DNA of 64,000 bases, taken from assembly GCA_018668595.1 (NCBI GenBank), contig JABJCP010000040.1:1-64000 (forward strand). The letters are read 5' to 3'. Under the pieces are notes generated by a model that had not been told where the DNA came from, did not search any database, and saw only the letters and a list, made by a program, of their open reading frames with translations. Shown piece after piece: positions 54,440-62,997 of the stretch. A program made the position numbers and the translations under genes. This DNA is from Candidatus Woesearchaeota archaeon. GTDB lineage: Archaea > Nanobdellota > Nanobdellia > Woesearchaeales > UBA11576. Position 1 is the first letter of the stretch, and the number at the start of each line of letters is the position of its first letter.

Positions 54440-55384
54440 ATGACTTATGTAGAAATAATTAAAAGGAGAAATAAAAAATATTATTATCTTACAAAAAATA
54501 TTAGGTTAGGAATTAACAAATGGAAAAAGATTAGAATTTACATAGGAGATAAAAAACCCACCAAGATAGATATTAAGAAGTACGCTCAAGAAGTAGAGAA
54601 AAAAATAAAGAGCGTAGGGATTATAAAATCAGTACATCCTTATCTCTCAAATGATGCTGCAGAAACACTTCAAGACTTAAAAGAAGGTTACAAAGCTTGG
54701 CTTAAAAAAACACCTGAAAGTTTAAAGAAAAAACTTATCGAAGATTTTGTAATAAGATTTACTTACAATACTAATGCTATTGAAGGGAATAGATTAACTT
54801 TAAGACAAACAGCATTAATTCTTAAAGATAAAGTAATTCCTTCAGGAGTGCGCGCATCTGATTATCACGAAGCTATTAATGGAAAAGAATGTTTAGAATT
54901 TTTAAATTCTTATAAAGGAGGACTAAATAACAAACTTTTAGAAAAAGTTAATTATATTTTAACAAAAAATACTGAAGTTGTTTATGGTGGGCGAATAAGA
55001 TTCTTTGATGTAGAAATAATTGGTTCTAAACATATTCCTCCTAAACATGAAAAAGTCAAGAAACATTTGCTTAACATGTACAAATGGTATAGTGCAAATA
55101 AGAACAAACTTCATCCATTTGAGTTAGCAACTATGATTCATGCTAAATTAACTTGGATTCATCCATTTGAAGATGGAAATGGAAGAACTTCTCGTGCAAT
55201 AATGAATTGGCTTTTGATCAAGAACGATTATCCTATGTTTTTTATTCCATTTGTTAAACGCGAAGAATATTATATGACTTTAGAAGAAGCAGATAAAGAT
55301 AATTTTAAAGCTTATATGTCGAGAATGCTAGGATTAATTATTGATCAAGTAAGAAGTTACGGGCACAAAAAAAAGAACGAATAA
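54440..55384 (+). CDS. Fic-family AMP/NMP-transferase
   Basis: A 314-residue protein. The Fic motif HPFEDGNGRTSR has catalytic His241. An inhibitory-helix motif TNAIEGN places Thr111 and Glu115 before the Fic core, so this is an autoinhibited class II Fic protein. The N-terminal 60 residues are basic (YVEIIKRRNKKYYYLTKN) and may be a DNA- or RNA-binding module. TTTAAATAG about 27 nt upstream indicates a leaderless mRNA. Family members add AMP to target proteins; targets here are unknown. Its position behind a tRNA gene with a duplicated 3' end suggests an accessory gene. Confidence 0.9.
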   Translation: MTYVEIIKRRNKKYYYLTKNIRLGINKWKKIRIYIGDKKPTKIDIKKYAQEVEKKIKSVGIIKSVHPYLSNDAAETLQDLKEGYKAWLKKTPESLKKKLIEDFVIRFTYNTNAIEGNRLTLRQTALILKDKVIPSGVRASDYHEAINGKECLEFLNSYKGGLNNKLLEKVNYILTKNTEVVYGGRIRFFDVEIIGSKHIPPKHEKVKKHLLNMYKWYSANKNKLHPFELATMIHAKLTWIHPFEDGNGRTSRAIMNWLLIKNDYPMFFIPFVKREEYYMTLEEADKDNFKAYMSRMLGLIIDQVRSYGHKKKNE

Positions 55385-55481
55385 ATAGTAAGGGCACATT
55401 CTTAAGAAGTTTGTATTAGTTATAATCAATTGTAATTGCACAATTCGGATTTTGCAATCTTCCAAAATCTTGTTGTTCTTG

Positions 55482-55874
55482 TCAGTTTTGCTCAACCATC
55501 TCATCAAAACTCAAACCTCTTAGTTTTGCTTTCTCTAAATTTATAGAATAGTTTTCTTTTGTTTTATTCAAATCTTCAAGTGTTAAAAAGAACCAGTCAA
55601 CATGATTGAACTTTATACCAATCCAACTTTCAGCTCCAAACACTTTGCAAAATTCTTGCAATTCTTCTATTTCTTTGTCTGTAAAATGTTGATACTTAGT
55701 TTTTGTTACTTTACATTCTAGTCCTATTTTGCGAATATTGTTTCCTGCAAGTATATCTGGCGCAGGATACTTTGTTGATCCACTTCCTGCAATTCGTATT
55801 GCAGCCCAAGCTCTATGCCAAAATTTATGAATCAACTCACGTTCTGCACTTATTCCTTTACTTTTCATACTCAT
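55482..55874 (-). CDS. hjc: Holliday junction resolvase Hjc
   Basis: A 130-residue archaeal junction-resolving nuclease. KGISAERELIHKFW carries the catalytic Glu11, PAPDILAG Asp40 and LECKVTK Glu53/Lys55, the PD-(D/E)xK site. GSGSTKYPAPDI is the family signature. It acts with RadA and RadB, both encoded in this window. Confidence 0.95.
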   Translation of the reverse strand: MSMKSKGISAERELIHKFWHRAWAAIRIAGSGSTKYPAPDILAGNNIRKIGLECKVTKTKYQHFTDKEIEELQEFCKVFGAESWIGIKFNHVDWFFLTLEDLNKTKENYSINLEKAKLRGLSFDEMVEQN

Positions 55875-55938
55875 ACTTATTTAATTCTAGAACTTGCTAT
55901 TTATGTGTTACTTTTTTACTCTTAAACCTTTCAAGCAT

Positions 55939-55956
55939 TTTTTTTTTTTTTTTTTT
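55939..55956. terminator. Long homopolymeric T tract
   Basis: A run of about 18 T lies between convergent or tandem small genes, followed at 55968 by a further run of nine or ten T. Such tracts are termination-competent on the plus strand and are also prone to length errors in sequencing. Confidence 0.35.
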
Positions 55957-55975
55957 ATGAACAAATATTTTTTTT

Positions 55976-56119
55976 TTAGAATTCCCAAATTGATTTTTGT
56001 CCTGCTTTTATTAGTTGTTCTGCTTCTTGATAGGTTATACGACGTTTAAACATTAATTCTCTTACTTTTTCATCTAAAATTGTTTCTTCTGATTTTTTAT
56101 TTTGTTCTTCCCATGCCAT
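55976..56119 (-). CDS. Small helical protein
   Basis: A 47-residue protein, MAWEEQNKKSEETI to the end KSIWEF. It is predicted helical and charged, with no known family. ttatttaaa lies about 25 nt before the ATG on the minus strand, so a leaderless transcript is possible. Real coding is supported by the promoter and by the absence of an alternative frame, but evidence is limited. Confidence 0.45.
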   Translation of the reverse strand: MAWEEQNKKSEETILDEKVRELMFKRRITYQEAEQLIKAGQKSIWEF

Positions 56120-56239
56120 TCAGTGTATTTGTCAAAAAAGGTTTTATTTAAAGTTTGTTTACTATTGCATAATTAATCATTTTTATAAGCATTTCATTTT
56201 TAGTTTAATGCATATAAATAAAAAGAAAGCTAAATAAAT

Positions 56240-57145
56240 TTATAGTTTTATTTTCATAAAGTCTTCTGCACATATTACATTATCAAAATACGTGCTTGCT
56301 TCTTCTTCTATCTCTTGAGTGTTTTTGTATCGCTGAGAAAAATGAGTAAGAACTAGTTTTCTAGCGCCTGAGTTGCTTGCAAGTAGTGCTGCATCTTTTG
56401 CACTCATGTGTTTGTATCCTTCTGCTTTGTCTTGATGTTCTGAATTATAAACGCATTCACTAATTAACAAATCCGCATCTATTGCAAGTTTTAGTGCACC
56501 TTCACAAGCACATGTATCTGCAACATAACTTATTTTTTTCCCTTCTTTTACATAAGTAACATCTTCATAATTAATTTCTTCTCCTTTCCACACAATATTC
56601 TTCCCGTTTTTTATATCGCGAAGATGAGGTCCGTCATCAACACCTTGTTTCTTAAGTTTTGCAGGATCTACATTAAGTTGATCTTTAACTATGAAGTTAT
56701 AGCCTATACAAGGTATTGAATGGTCTAGTTTTGCACATTCCATAATAAAGTCTGAGTTTTCAAAAAATTGCATCACTTCTCCTTCTTTTGGTTCGAGTTC
56801 AAAAACTTCAACATCCATTCTTTGATCAAATATACAACTTTGCATCATGTGCTCCATTCTTTTTTTTGTTTCAACAGGACCGTATATTTTTATTTTCGCG
56901 TCATTGTTTTCTGATCCTATTGTTTGTATTAGTCCGATAATTCCTGATACATGATCTCCATGCCAATGGCTAATAAGAATGCGAGTAACTCTGGTGCGCT
57001 TAATTCCTGTTATGTTCATTTGTCTTTGAGTTCCTTCTCCGCAGTCTAGTAATATTCCTTCGCCTTTACATTCTAGAAAAATCCCGCTTACATTGCGGTC
57101 TTTAGTTGGGACCATGGCACTTGTTCCTAAAAATGTCAGTTTCAT
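56240..57145 (-). CDS. rnz: Ribonuclease Z
   Basis: A 301-residue metallo-beta-lactamase-fold endonuclease that cuts the 3' trailer of tRNA precursors. The metal site SHWHGDH (His60, His62, Asp64, His65) is intact; LSECVYNSEH, KHMSAKDA and LTHFSQRY are present downstream. None of the three tRNA genes here encodes CCA, which fits RNase Z processing. AGGAG lies before the ATG. Structured element C starts 21 nt upstream of the start. Confidence 0.95.
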   Translation of the reverse strand: MKLTFLGTSAMVPTKDRNVSGIFLECKGEGILLDCGEGTQRQMNITGIKRTRVTRILISHWHGDHVSGIIGLIQTIGSENNDAKIKIYGPVETKKRMEHMMQSCIFDQRMDVEVFELEPKEGEVMQFFENSDFIMECAKLDHSIPCIGYNFIVKDQLNVDPAKLKKQGVDDGPHLRDIKNGKNIVWKGEEINYEDVTYVKEGKKISYVADTCACEGALKLAIDADLLISECVYNSEHQDKAEGYKHMSAKDAALLASNSGARKLVLTHFSQRYKNTQEIEEEASTYFDNVICAEDFMKIKL

Positions 57146-57165
57146 TTTGTTTACTCCTATTGATA

Positions 57166-57348
57166 AATTAGTGTTGCCTTGGTATATTATTTGAACTCAT
57201 AGAGTTCAATTTTGTCGAGCATAGCTCGAAAATGTCAGCACTGAGCAAAGCGAATTGCTGAATTATTACAGAAAACAATCCGATTCATGCAGGTTTGTTT
57301 TCGAAATCTCAAATTCATAGAATTTGATGATCTACCGCAACACTAATT
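57166..57348 (+). repeat. Structured hairpin-chain element, copy C
   Basis: A 12-bp closing helix AATTAGTGTTGC (57166-57177)/GCAACACTAATT (57337-57348) differs at two base pairs from copies A and D, both compensated. P2 TTGAACTC-ata-GAGTTCAA (57191-57209), P3 TCGAGC-ata-GCTCGA (57215-57229), P4 TCAGCA/TGCTGA (57235-57261) with TGAGC-aaa-GCGAA inside, P5 GAAAACAA/TTGTTTTC with loop GATTCATGCA (57271-57302), P6 CAAATTC-ata-GAATTTG (57310-57326). It lies between the divergent rnz and endA genes. Confidence 0.85.
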
Positions 57349-57458
57349 CTAAATTAAGATTATTATTCTGATTATTCTATTTTATTTATAAAGATTAGCC
57401 TTTTATATGTCACTTCCCCAAAACATTTATAAATGAACCCCTTAATCTCAGTACTATT

Positions 57459-57989
57459 ATGGTTAAACCAATTGTTACTGCTTTTTTTGCAAAGGAGCGT
57501 GTACTTACTGAATCTAGTGATGCTGCTAAAGAGCTTTACAATCAAAGTCGTTTTGGAGTTATTGTTGAAGATAAAGTAGAGCTTTCTTTAATTGAAGCAT
57601 ATTATTTAATGCAAAAGGGAAGATTAAAACTTACTAATCTTAGAAATCAACCAATGGATGAAACTGCTTTTTTGAAAAAAGCATTAAGAAAAGAACATAA
57701 TTTTTGGACTAGATTCTGTGTGTTTAAAGATTTAAGAAATAGAGGCTATATTGTTAAAACAGCTCTTAAGTTCGGTGCTGATTTTCGTGTTTATGACAGG
57801 GGCGTAAAGCCAGGAGAAGATCATGCAAAGTGGCTCGTATATCCTGTTAAGGAATCTTCTTCATTTTCTTGGTATGAGTTTTCTGCAAAAAATCGTGTTG
57901 CAAATTCGACAAAAAAACGTTTATTAATTGGTGTTGTCGACGAAGAAAATGATGTTACTTATTGGGAAATTCGTTGGATGAGACCTTAA
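57459..57989 (+). CDS. endA: tRNA-splicing endonuclease EndA
   Basis: A 176-residue protein, the size of the homotetrameric (alpha4) type. The catalytic triad is Tyr112 (DFRVYDRG), His122 (EDHAKWLVYP) and Lys152 or Lys153 (STKKRLL). It cuts bulge-helix-bulge sites in precursor tRNAs. Alpha4 enzymes usually accept only canonical introns, yet tRNA-Arg at 25.8 kb seems to need two non-canonical cuts. TTTATAAA lies about 25 nt before the ATG (leaderless). Confidence 0.95.
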   Translation: MVKPIVTAFFAKERVLTESSDAAKELYNQSRFGVIVEDKVELSLIEAYYLMQKGRLKLTNLRNQPMDETAFLKKALRKEHNFWTRFCVFKDLRNRGYIVKTALKFGADFRVYDRGVKPGEDHAKWLVYPVKESSSFSWYEFSAKNRVANSTKKRLLIGVVDEENDVTYWEIRWMRP

Positions 57990-58131
57990 TTATTCAAACA
58001 AATTCTAGTTTTGTTGTAGCAGGATTATATTATTATTAAATTAGGATATTAGTATTAGCATATTATTATCTCCTTATTATAATATTTCTCAACCATAATA
58101 CTTATATACCTTCTTTATCTTCTTTTATTGT

Positions 58132-59433
58132 ATGCCTGCTGTTGATTATAAATCTAAAGTTTTGCAATTGATAAGCATAAAAGGACCTGTAATTCCTTCT
58201 CAGATAAATCGTGAGCTTGAAGTAAATGTGATTTTTGCCTCTGCATTTTTATCTGAGTTAGTAGATAATAAAGTTTTAAGATTATCCAATCTTAAGTTTG
58301 GTGGTTCTCCAATTTATTTTAAACCGGGTCAAGAGCACATGCTTCAAAATTTTGCTCATAAATTAAATGAAAAAGATAAAAAAACATTTGATCTTTTAAA
58401 ACAATCTCAAGTTTTACGAGACAAAGACCAAACTCCTTTAGTTAGAGTAAGTTTACGAGGAATAAAAGATTTTGCAGTTCCTCTTGAGGTTTCTCATAAT
58501 AATGCTACTGATTTATTTTGGAAATGGTATCTTTTACCTAATTCTGAGGCGAGTTCTAAAATAAAATCAGTTTTAGGTATTAAAGATGAAAACGAGGAAA
58601 AGAGCGTAGAGGTTGAAAAAGCAGAAGATGTAATGCCAACTTCAAATTCTGTTTCTCCAAAACCTATTGAATCTAAGTCAAAAGAAGAATCAAAAAAATT
58701 GGAAAAATCAGAAGACAAAGCAGTAGAGGTTTCAAAAAAAGAAGATTCTGTTCAAAATAAATTTCAACATCAAACTCAACAAAAATTAGATGATTCGTTA
58801 AAGGATAAAAATCCTGAAGCTAAAAAAATAGAAGAGCTTTCAATAGAGTCAAAGAAAAAAGAATTAGAGGAAGTAGAGGAGCGTATTAATTCTCAGAGAA
58901 AGTTTTTAGAATCAGAACAATCTAATTTTGAAAAGCAGAGTCAGTCTTTAAGTATTGAAAAAGATCAGCTGGAGAGTTTAAGAAAAGAATTATTGGATAT
59001 TAGAAAAGAGATTAAGCAAGGTTTTAATTCAAACAATTCTTCTGAAAAAAATAAATCAGGAAAATCTAGAAAAGAAGAGTTGGAAGAAACAAAACCAGAA
59101 CCTCCTAAAAAAGAATTTCCTAGTTGTGATTTTTCAAATCAAATAAAATCGTTTACAGAAAAAAATCAGATTGAGATTCTTGATTTTGATCTTGTTAGAA
59201 AAAATTCAGAGTTAGATCTTATAATTAATGTTCCTAGTCCTGTCGGAAGCGTTGTTTTTTATTGTAAGGCAAAGTCAAAGAAATCTATTAGTGATGGAGA
59301 TCTTAGTTCTGCTTTTGTTCAGGGTCAGTTCAAAAAACTTCCTGTACTATTCTTATCGTCAGGTTCTATCACAAAAAAAGCAGAGGCAATGCTTTCAAAT
59401 GAATTTAAAGGAATGGTTTTTAAAAATTTATAA
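58132..59433 (+). CDS. wHTH, coiled-coil and nuclease-like fold protein, unknown function
   Basis: A 433-residue soluble protein. Residues 1-75 look like a winged helix (LQLISIKGPVIPSQINREL, VIFASAFLSELVDNKVLRL). Residues about 150-330 are charged and include a long coiled coil (ELEEVEERINSQRKFLESE). The C-terminus (about 340-433) has ELDLIINVPSPVGSVVFYCKAKSK, which resembles the PD-(D/E)xK strand pair, though a complete active site is not certain. It lies 36 nt upstream of fen, same strand. A role in DNA metabolism is inferred from this context. Confidence 0.6.
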   Translation: MPAVDYKSKVLQLISIKGPVIPSQINRELEVNVIFASAFLSELVDNKVLRLSNLKFGGSPIYFKPGQEHMLQNFAHKLNEKDKKTFDLLKQSQVLRDKDQTPLVRVSLRGIKDFAVPLEVSHNNATDLFWKWYLLPNSEASSKIKSVLGIKDENEEKSVEVEKAEDVMPTSNSVSPKPIESKSKEESKKLEKSEDKAVEVSKKEDSVQNKFQHQTQQKLDDSLKDKNPEAKKIEELSIESKKKELEEVEERINSQRKFLESEQSNFEKQSQSLSIEKDQLESLRKELLDIRKEIKQGFNSNNSSEKNKSGKSRKEELEETKPEPPKKEFPSCDFSNQIKSFTEKNQIEILDFDLVRKNSELDLIINVPSPVGSVVFYCKAKSKKSISDGDLSSAFVQGQFKKLPVLFLSSGSITKKAEAMLSNEFKGMVFKNL

Positions 59434-59469
59434 GTTTTAAACAGTTGTAGGGGTAAGTAGGGTCAAAAA

Positions 59470-60504
59470 ATGGGAGTTAATTTTAAAGATATTATTGCAA
59501 AAAAAGAAGTGTCATTCGATCAACTTAGCAAAAAAACATTTGCAGTAGATTCTTTTAATGTTTTATATCAATTTGTCTCGACGATAAGACAGCGTGATGG
59601 TTCACTTCTTACTGATTCGCAAGGAAATATCACATCTCATCTAAGTGGATTATTCTACAGAACAACTAAGCTTATGTCTCATAATTTAAAACTTAGTTTT
59701 GTTTTTGATGGTGAAGCTCCTGAGTTAAAAAAGAAAGAGCGTCAAAGAAGACATCAATTAAAAGAGAATGCGCAAAAAAAATATGAAGATGCAAAATCTA
59801 AAGGAGATATTGAAGGAATGAAAAAGTTTGCTTCAAGAACTTCTAAACTTAGCAGAGAAATGGTTGGAGAAGCAAAAGAGCTCCTCTCAGCATTGGGTGT
59901 TCCTATTATTCAAGCTCCGTCTGAAGGAGAAGCTCAAGCTGCAAAAATGGTAGAGTCTGGAGACATTGATTATGCAATTTCTCAGGATTTTGATTCATTG
60001 TTATTTGGAGTTCCAAATATGGTGCGAAATTTAACAATTTCTGAGAGAAAAAAATTAATGGGGCGCGTGTCTTATGAGACTATTAAACCTGAAACAATTA
60101 ACCTAAGTGAAAATCTTAATGCATTAGGGATAGATCGTGATCAACTAATTGCTCTTGGAATGCTCGTCGGTACCGATTTTAATATTGGCGGAATCAAGGG
60201 TATTGGTCCAAAAAATGCCATTAAACTTGTCAAGCAGCACGGATCTGATTTAGATACTCTTTTCAAAGAAACAAAATGGGATGATCATTTTGATTTTCCG
60301 TGGACAGAAGTATTTTATTTGTTCAAAAAAATGCCAACAACCCAGGATTACAATCTAACTTGGAAACCTTTTGATCGAGATAAAGTTTTTGAAATTCTTT
60401 GCGATCGTCATGATTTTAGTAAACCTAGAATCGATTCTTCATTAAAACGTTTAGAAAAAGAATTATTAAAGTCTGCTCAGAAAGGTTTGGGTGATTTTTT
60501 CTAA
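59470..60504 (+). CDS. fen: Flap endonuclease 1
   Basis: A 344-residue FEN1. The N-region has FAVDSFN with Asp27; FVFDGEAPELK holds Asp80; the internal region has APSEGEAQAAKM with the two metal-binding glutamates; GTDFNIGGIKGIGPKNA is the H3TH DNA-binding motif. The C-terminal QKGLGDFF (337-344) is a perfect PCNA-interacting peptide. It removes 5' flaps in Okazaki-fragment maturation and repair. Confidence 0.97.
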   Translation: MGVNFKDIIAKKEVSFDQLSKKTFAVDSFNVLYQFVSTIRQRDGSLLTDSQGNITSHLSGLFYRTTKLMSHNLKLSFVFDGEAPELKKKERQRRHQLKENAQKKYEDAKSKGDIEGMKKFASRTSKLSREMVGEAKELLSALGVPIIQAPSEGEAQAAKMVESGDIDYAISQDFDSLLFGVPNMVRNLTISERKKLMGRVSYETIKPETINLSENLNALGIDRDQLIALGMLVGTDFNIGGIKGIGPKNAIKLVKQHGSDLDTLFKETKWDDHFDFPWTEVFYLFKKMPTTQDYNLTWKPFDRDKVFEILCDRHDFSKPRIDSSLKRLEKELLKSAQKGLGDFF

Positions 60505-60581
60505 ATTGTTATTTTTTTAAGTTCAACCAAAAAACTTTTATAAAAACTTACAATCACTATTCTAAAAAGAGGTAATCACTA

Positions 60582-61457
60582 ATGCTATGGATTGTTTTTA
60601 CAATACTTACTGCAGTTTTAGCAGCAGGTCATCAGATAATTAAGAAAAAAGCATTATTCAAAGAACATGCTATTGTTTTTTCTATGAATCTTGCAACAAT
60701 CATTCTTATTTTATCTGTTTTTTTAATTCCTTTTGCTAATTTTTCAAATATTGAATTGTCTCATGTATTAATTATTTATCTTGCATCCTTACTTTCAACA
60801 GTTGCATTTTACTTTTTAGCCAAGTCTCTTCGTCATAAAGAACTTTCTGCAGTTTCACCTTTTACCAATCTTTCACCAGCTCTTGTGGCTATAATTGCAT
60901 TTTTCTTACTAGGGGAAACAATAACTAAGCTACAAATTGGAGGTATTTCTTTGATGGTTGTTGGTGCTTATGTTCTTAATTCCGAGAACATTCATGGTCA
61001 TTTTTTAGAACCTTTCAAACGATTAAATTCAAAATATTTCTTATTTATAATTATCGCACTAACTTTTTATGCTTTGACTGCAACAATTGAAAGATTTTTA
61101 TTTTTAGATGGGGTAACTCCTTTCACATTTCTTATTATTTTACATTTTTTCATTTTTATTAATTTCTTTTTATTAACAAATATTATTTTCCATCAGCACA
61201 TCGGTGCTATGAAAGAGAGTTTTAAGCGTTCTGGTTTTTGGTTAATTTTATCAGGAGTTGTGACTATTGTAACAAGAGGTACTCATGTTTATGCAGTTTC
61301 ACTTGCACCTGCCGTAGCATTAGTGATTGGTGTGAAAAGAATATCCACTCTTTTATCTACAATTATTGGAGGAGAAATTTTCCATGAGAAAGGATTGGGT
61401 AGAAAAATTGTAGCCTGCATTATAATGCTTGTAGGCGCATATCTGTTGTTATTTTAG
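60582..61457 (+). CDS. EamA/DMT-superfamily transporter
   Basis: A 291-residue protein with ten predicted membrane helices in two EamA repeats (about 1-130 and 150-291). Motifs such as AVSPFTNLSPALVAIIAFFLLGE and KRISTLLSTIIGGEIFHEK close the two halves in the typical way. The substrate is unknown. A TATA-like actttta lies before the start, with AGAGG nearby. Confidence 0.88.
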   Translation: MLWIVFTILTAVLAAGHQIIKKKALFKEHAIVFSMNLATIILILSVFLIPFANFSNIELSHVLIIYLASLLSTVAFYFLAKSLRHKELSAVSPFTNLSPALVAIIAFFLLGETITKLQIGGISLMVVGAYVLNSENIHGHFLEPFKRLNSKYFLFIIIALTFYALTATIERFLFLDGVTPFTFLIILHFFIFINFFLLTNIIFHQHIGAMKESFKRSGFWLILSGVVTIVTRGTHVYAVSLAPAVALVIGVKRISTLLSTIIGGEIFHEKGLGRKIVACIIMLVGAYLLLF

Positions 61458-61523
61458 TATACTATGGCATATTCTAGTATCTGAATCAAAAGCTTCATAA
61501 ATAAGAACAAATTCACTATTTCT

Positions 61524-62567
61524 ATGCTCGCAGTAAAAGTTACATTTAAAGATGCAGAGGATATTAAGAAGTTTTTGTTAGCTAATAGTCTATATGATAA
61601 GAATTTTGTTTTCAAAAAAGACAAAAAGAATATTTTCTTTCCTATTAAAAATGAAGAGTCAAGACAAATTATTATAGATAAGTTTCCAAAAACAATATTT
61701 GAAGAAATTGAATTAGAATCAAGAGATTCTCCTTCCAATCTTAAAGAAGCACTTCAAGAAAAGCTTTCAGAAGAAGAACTCGATTTATTAAAAACGTCTT
61801 TTGATGTTGTTGGCACTATTGCAATTTTAGAAATCGATCCACCACTTGACAAAAAGCAAAAATTAATTGCAGAAACTATTCTTAAAATTCATAAAGGAAT
61901 TAAAACTGTTGTGAGAAAAGCAGATAAGCATGACGGTACTTTTCGAACTCAAAAAATGGAGTTTATTGCAGGAGAGAAAACTTTAGAAACAATTCATAAA
62001 GAAAACAACATACAACTTTTTTTAAATGTGCAAGAAGTTTATTTTTCGACGAGACTTTCTACAGAACGAAAGAGGATTTCACAAATCATTAAACCAAAAG
62101 AGAAAATTCTAGTTATGTTTAGTGGTTGTGCGCCGTATCCTTGTGTTTTTTCAAAAAACACAGAGGCTGATCAAATAGTAGGAATTGAAATTAATCCTAA
62201 AGGTCATGATTATGGTATTAAAAATATTGAATTAAATAAATTAACAAACATAACTTTAATCAACGGTGATGTAAAAGAAATCATTCCTGATTTAATCAAA
62301 CAGACAAATCAAAAGTTTGATAGAATTCTTATGCCTCTTCCCAAATCCGCAGAAGATTTTTTAGATGCAGCACTTATTGCAGCAAAAAAACATTCTATTA
62401 TTCATTTTTATGCATTTCTTCACGAAGATAACTTCCATGAAGCACATGATGCAATAGCTAAAGCTTGCAAAAAAAATAAATTAGATCATAAAATCATAAG
62501 AACTGTTAAGTGTGGTCAGCATGCACCTAGAGTGTATAGAATCTGTGTAGACTTTGAAGTTCTATAA
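61524..62567 (+). CDS. trm5: tRNA (guanine37-N1)-methyltransferase Trm5
   Basis: A 347-residue Trm5 enzyme that makes m1G37 next to the anticodon. It has the D1 domain (VKVTFKDAEDIKKFL), the D2 region with VGTIAILEIDPPLDKK, the junction segment NVQEVYFSTRLSTERKRI, and a SAM-binding core (VMFSGCAPYPCVF, IVGIEINPKGHDYGI, RILMPLPKSAEDFLDA). The usual NPPY-like motif appears as MPLPKS, as in archaeal Trm5. Element D starts 31 nt after its stop. Confidence 0.95.
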   Translation: MLAVKVTFKDAEDIKKFLLANSLYDKNFVFKKDKKNIFFPIKNEESRQIIIDKFPKTIFEEIELESRDSPSNLKEALQEKLSEEELDLLKTSFDVVGTIAILEIDPPLDKKQKLIAETILKIHKGIKTVVRKADKHDGTFRTQKMEFIAGEKTLETIHKENNIQLFLNVQEVYFSTRLSTERKRISQIIKPKEKILVMFSGCAPYPCVFSKNTEADQIVGIEINPKGHDYGIKNIELNKLTNITLINGDVKEIIPDLIKQTNQKFDRILMPLPKSAEDFLDAALIAAKKHSIIHFYAFLHEDNFHEAHDAIAKACKKNKLDHKIIRTVKCGQHAPRVYRICVDFEVL

Positions 62568-62597
62568 TATTCAACAAAAAGAAATGGACATTCTACA

Positions 62598-62776
62598 CTA
62601 GTACTGCCTTGGTATATTAGTTAAACACAAAGTGTTTAATTCTTTCGAGCTTAGCGAGATATTGTAAGTAATGAACGTAGTGAGTTACTTATTTACATCA
62701 GAAAACAACCTGATTCATGCAAGGTTGTTTTCGAAAAATAAAATTCATAGAATTTTACAATTTACCGCAGTACTAG
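62598..62776 (+). repeat. Structured hairpin-chain element, copy D
   Basis: Closing helix CTAGTACTGC (62598-62607)/GCAGTACTAG (62767-62776). P2 TTAAACAC-aaa-GTGTTTAA (62621-62639); P3 weaker, TTTCG/CGAGA (about 62643-62659); P4 TAAGTAA/TTACTTA (62665-62691) with TGAAC-gta-GTGAG inside; P5 GAAAACAACCT/AGGTTGTTTTC with loop GATTCATGCA (62701-62732, 11 bp); P6 TAAAATTC-ata-GAATTTTA (62739-62757). It starts 31 nt after the trm5 stop. Confidence 0.85.
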
Positions 62777-62897
62777 AAAAAATAGGATAGACCCCTATTT
62801 TCAAAATAATCCCTCATTCCCACAACCTTTTTATACAATTACCTAATTATAAATTATTATATTAGTATATCTTGTTAATATTAATATTAAGTGTAAA

Positions 62898-62966
62898 CCT
62901 GCAATGAATGCGTGAACACCAGCTGAGGCGAAAGCCGATGATTTACGGTAGTAACTAATGAGCGGG
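62898..62966 (+). ncRNA. Possible box C/D-like small RNA or structured leader
   Basis: CCTGC/GCGGG closes a 69-nt unit. Inside are AATGA (box C-like), CTGA (62923-62926, box D'), a GGC-GAAA-GCC stem-loop, GATGAT (62937-62942, box C'-like) and ATGA (box D-like). A TTAC-ggta-GTAA hairpin is also possible. It follows a TATA-like region at about 62850-62870 and precedes the S66 peptidase gene by 32 nt. The boxes are imperfect, so a leader or riboswitch is equally possible. Confidence 0.35.
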
Positions 62967-62997
62967 GCACAAATACTCTAGAATTTATTGAATCAAA

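Noticed and set aside
8467-62776. Insertion sequences with transposase genes
   Set aside because: No transposase, integrase or reverse transcriptase was recognised among the protein frames. The repeated elements in the window carry no genes.
62898-62966. Fluoride riboswitch before the S66 peptidase gene
   Set aside because: CTAATGA and a GGC-rich hairpin recall the class, but the conserved pseudoknot and the upstream GGCGATGG-type segment are missing, and the gene is not a fluoride exporter.
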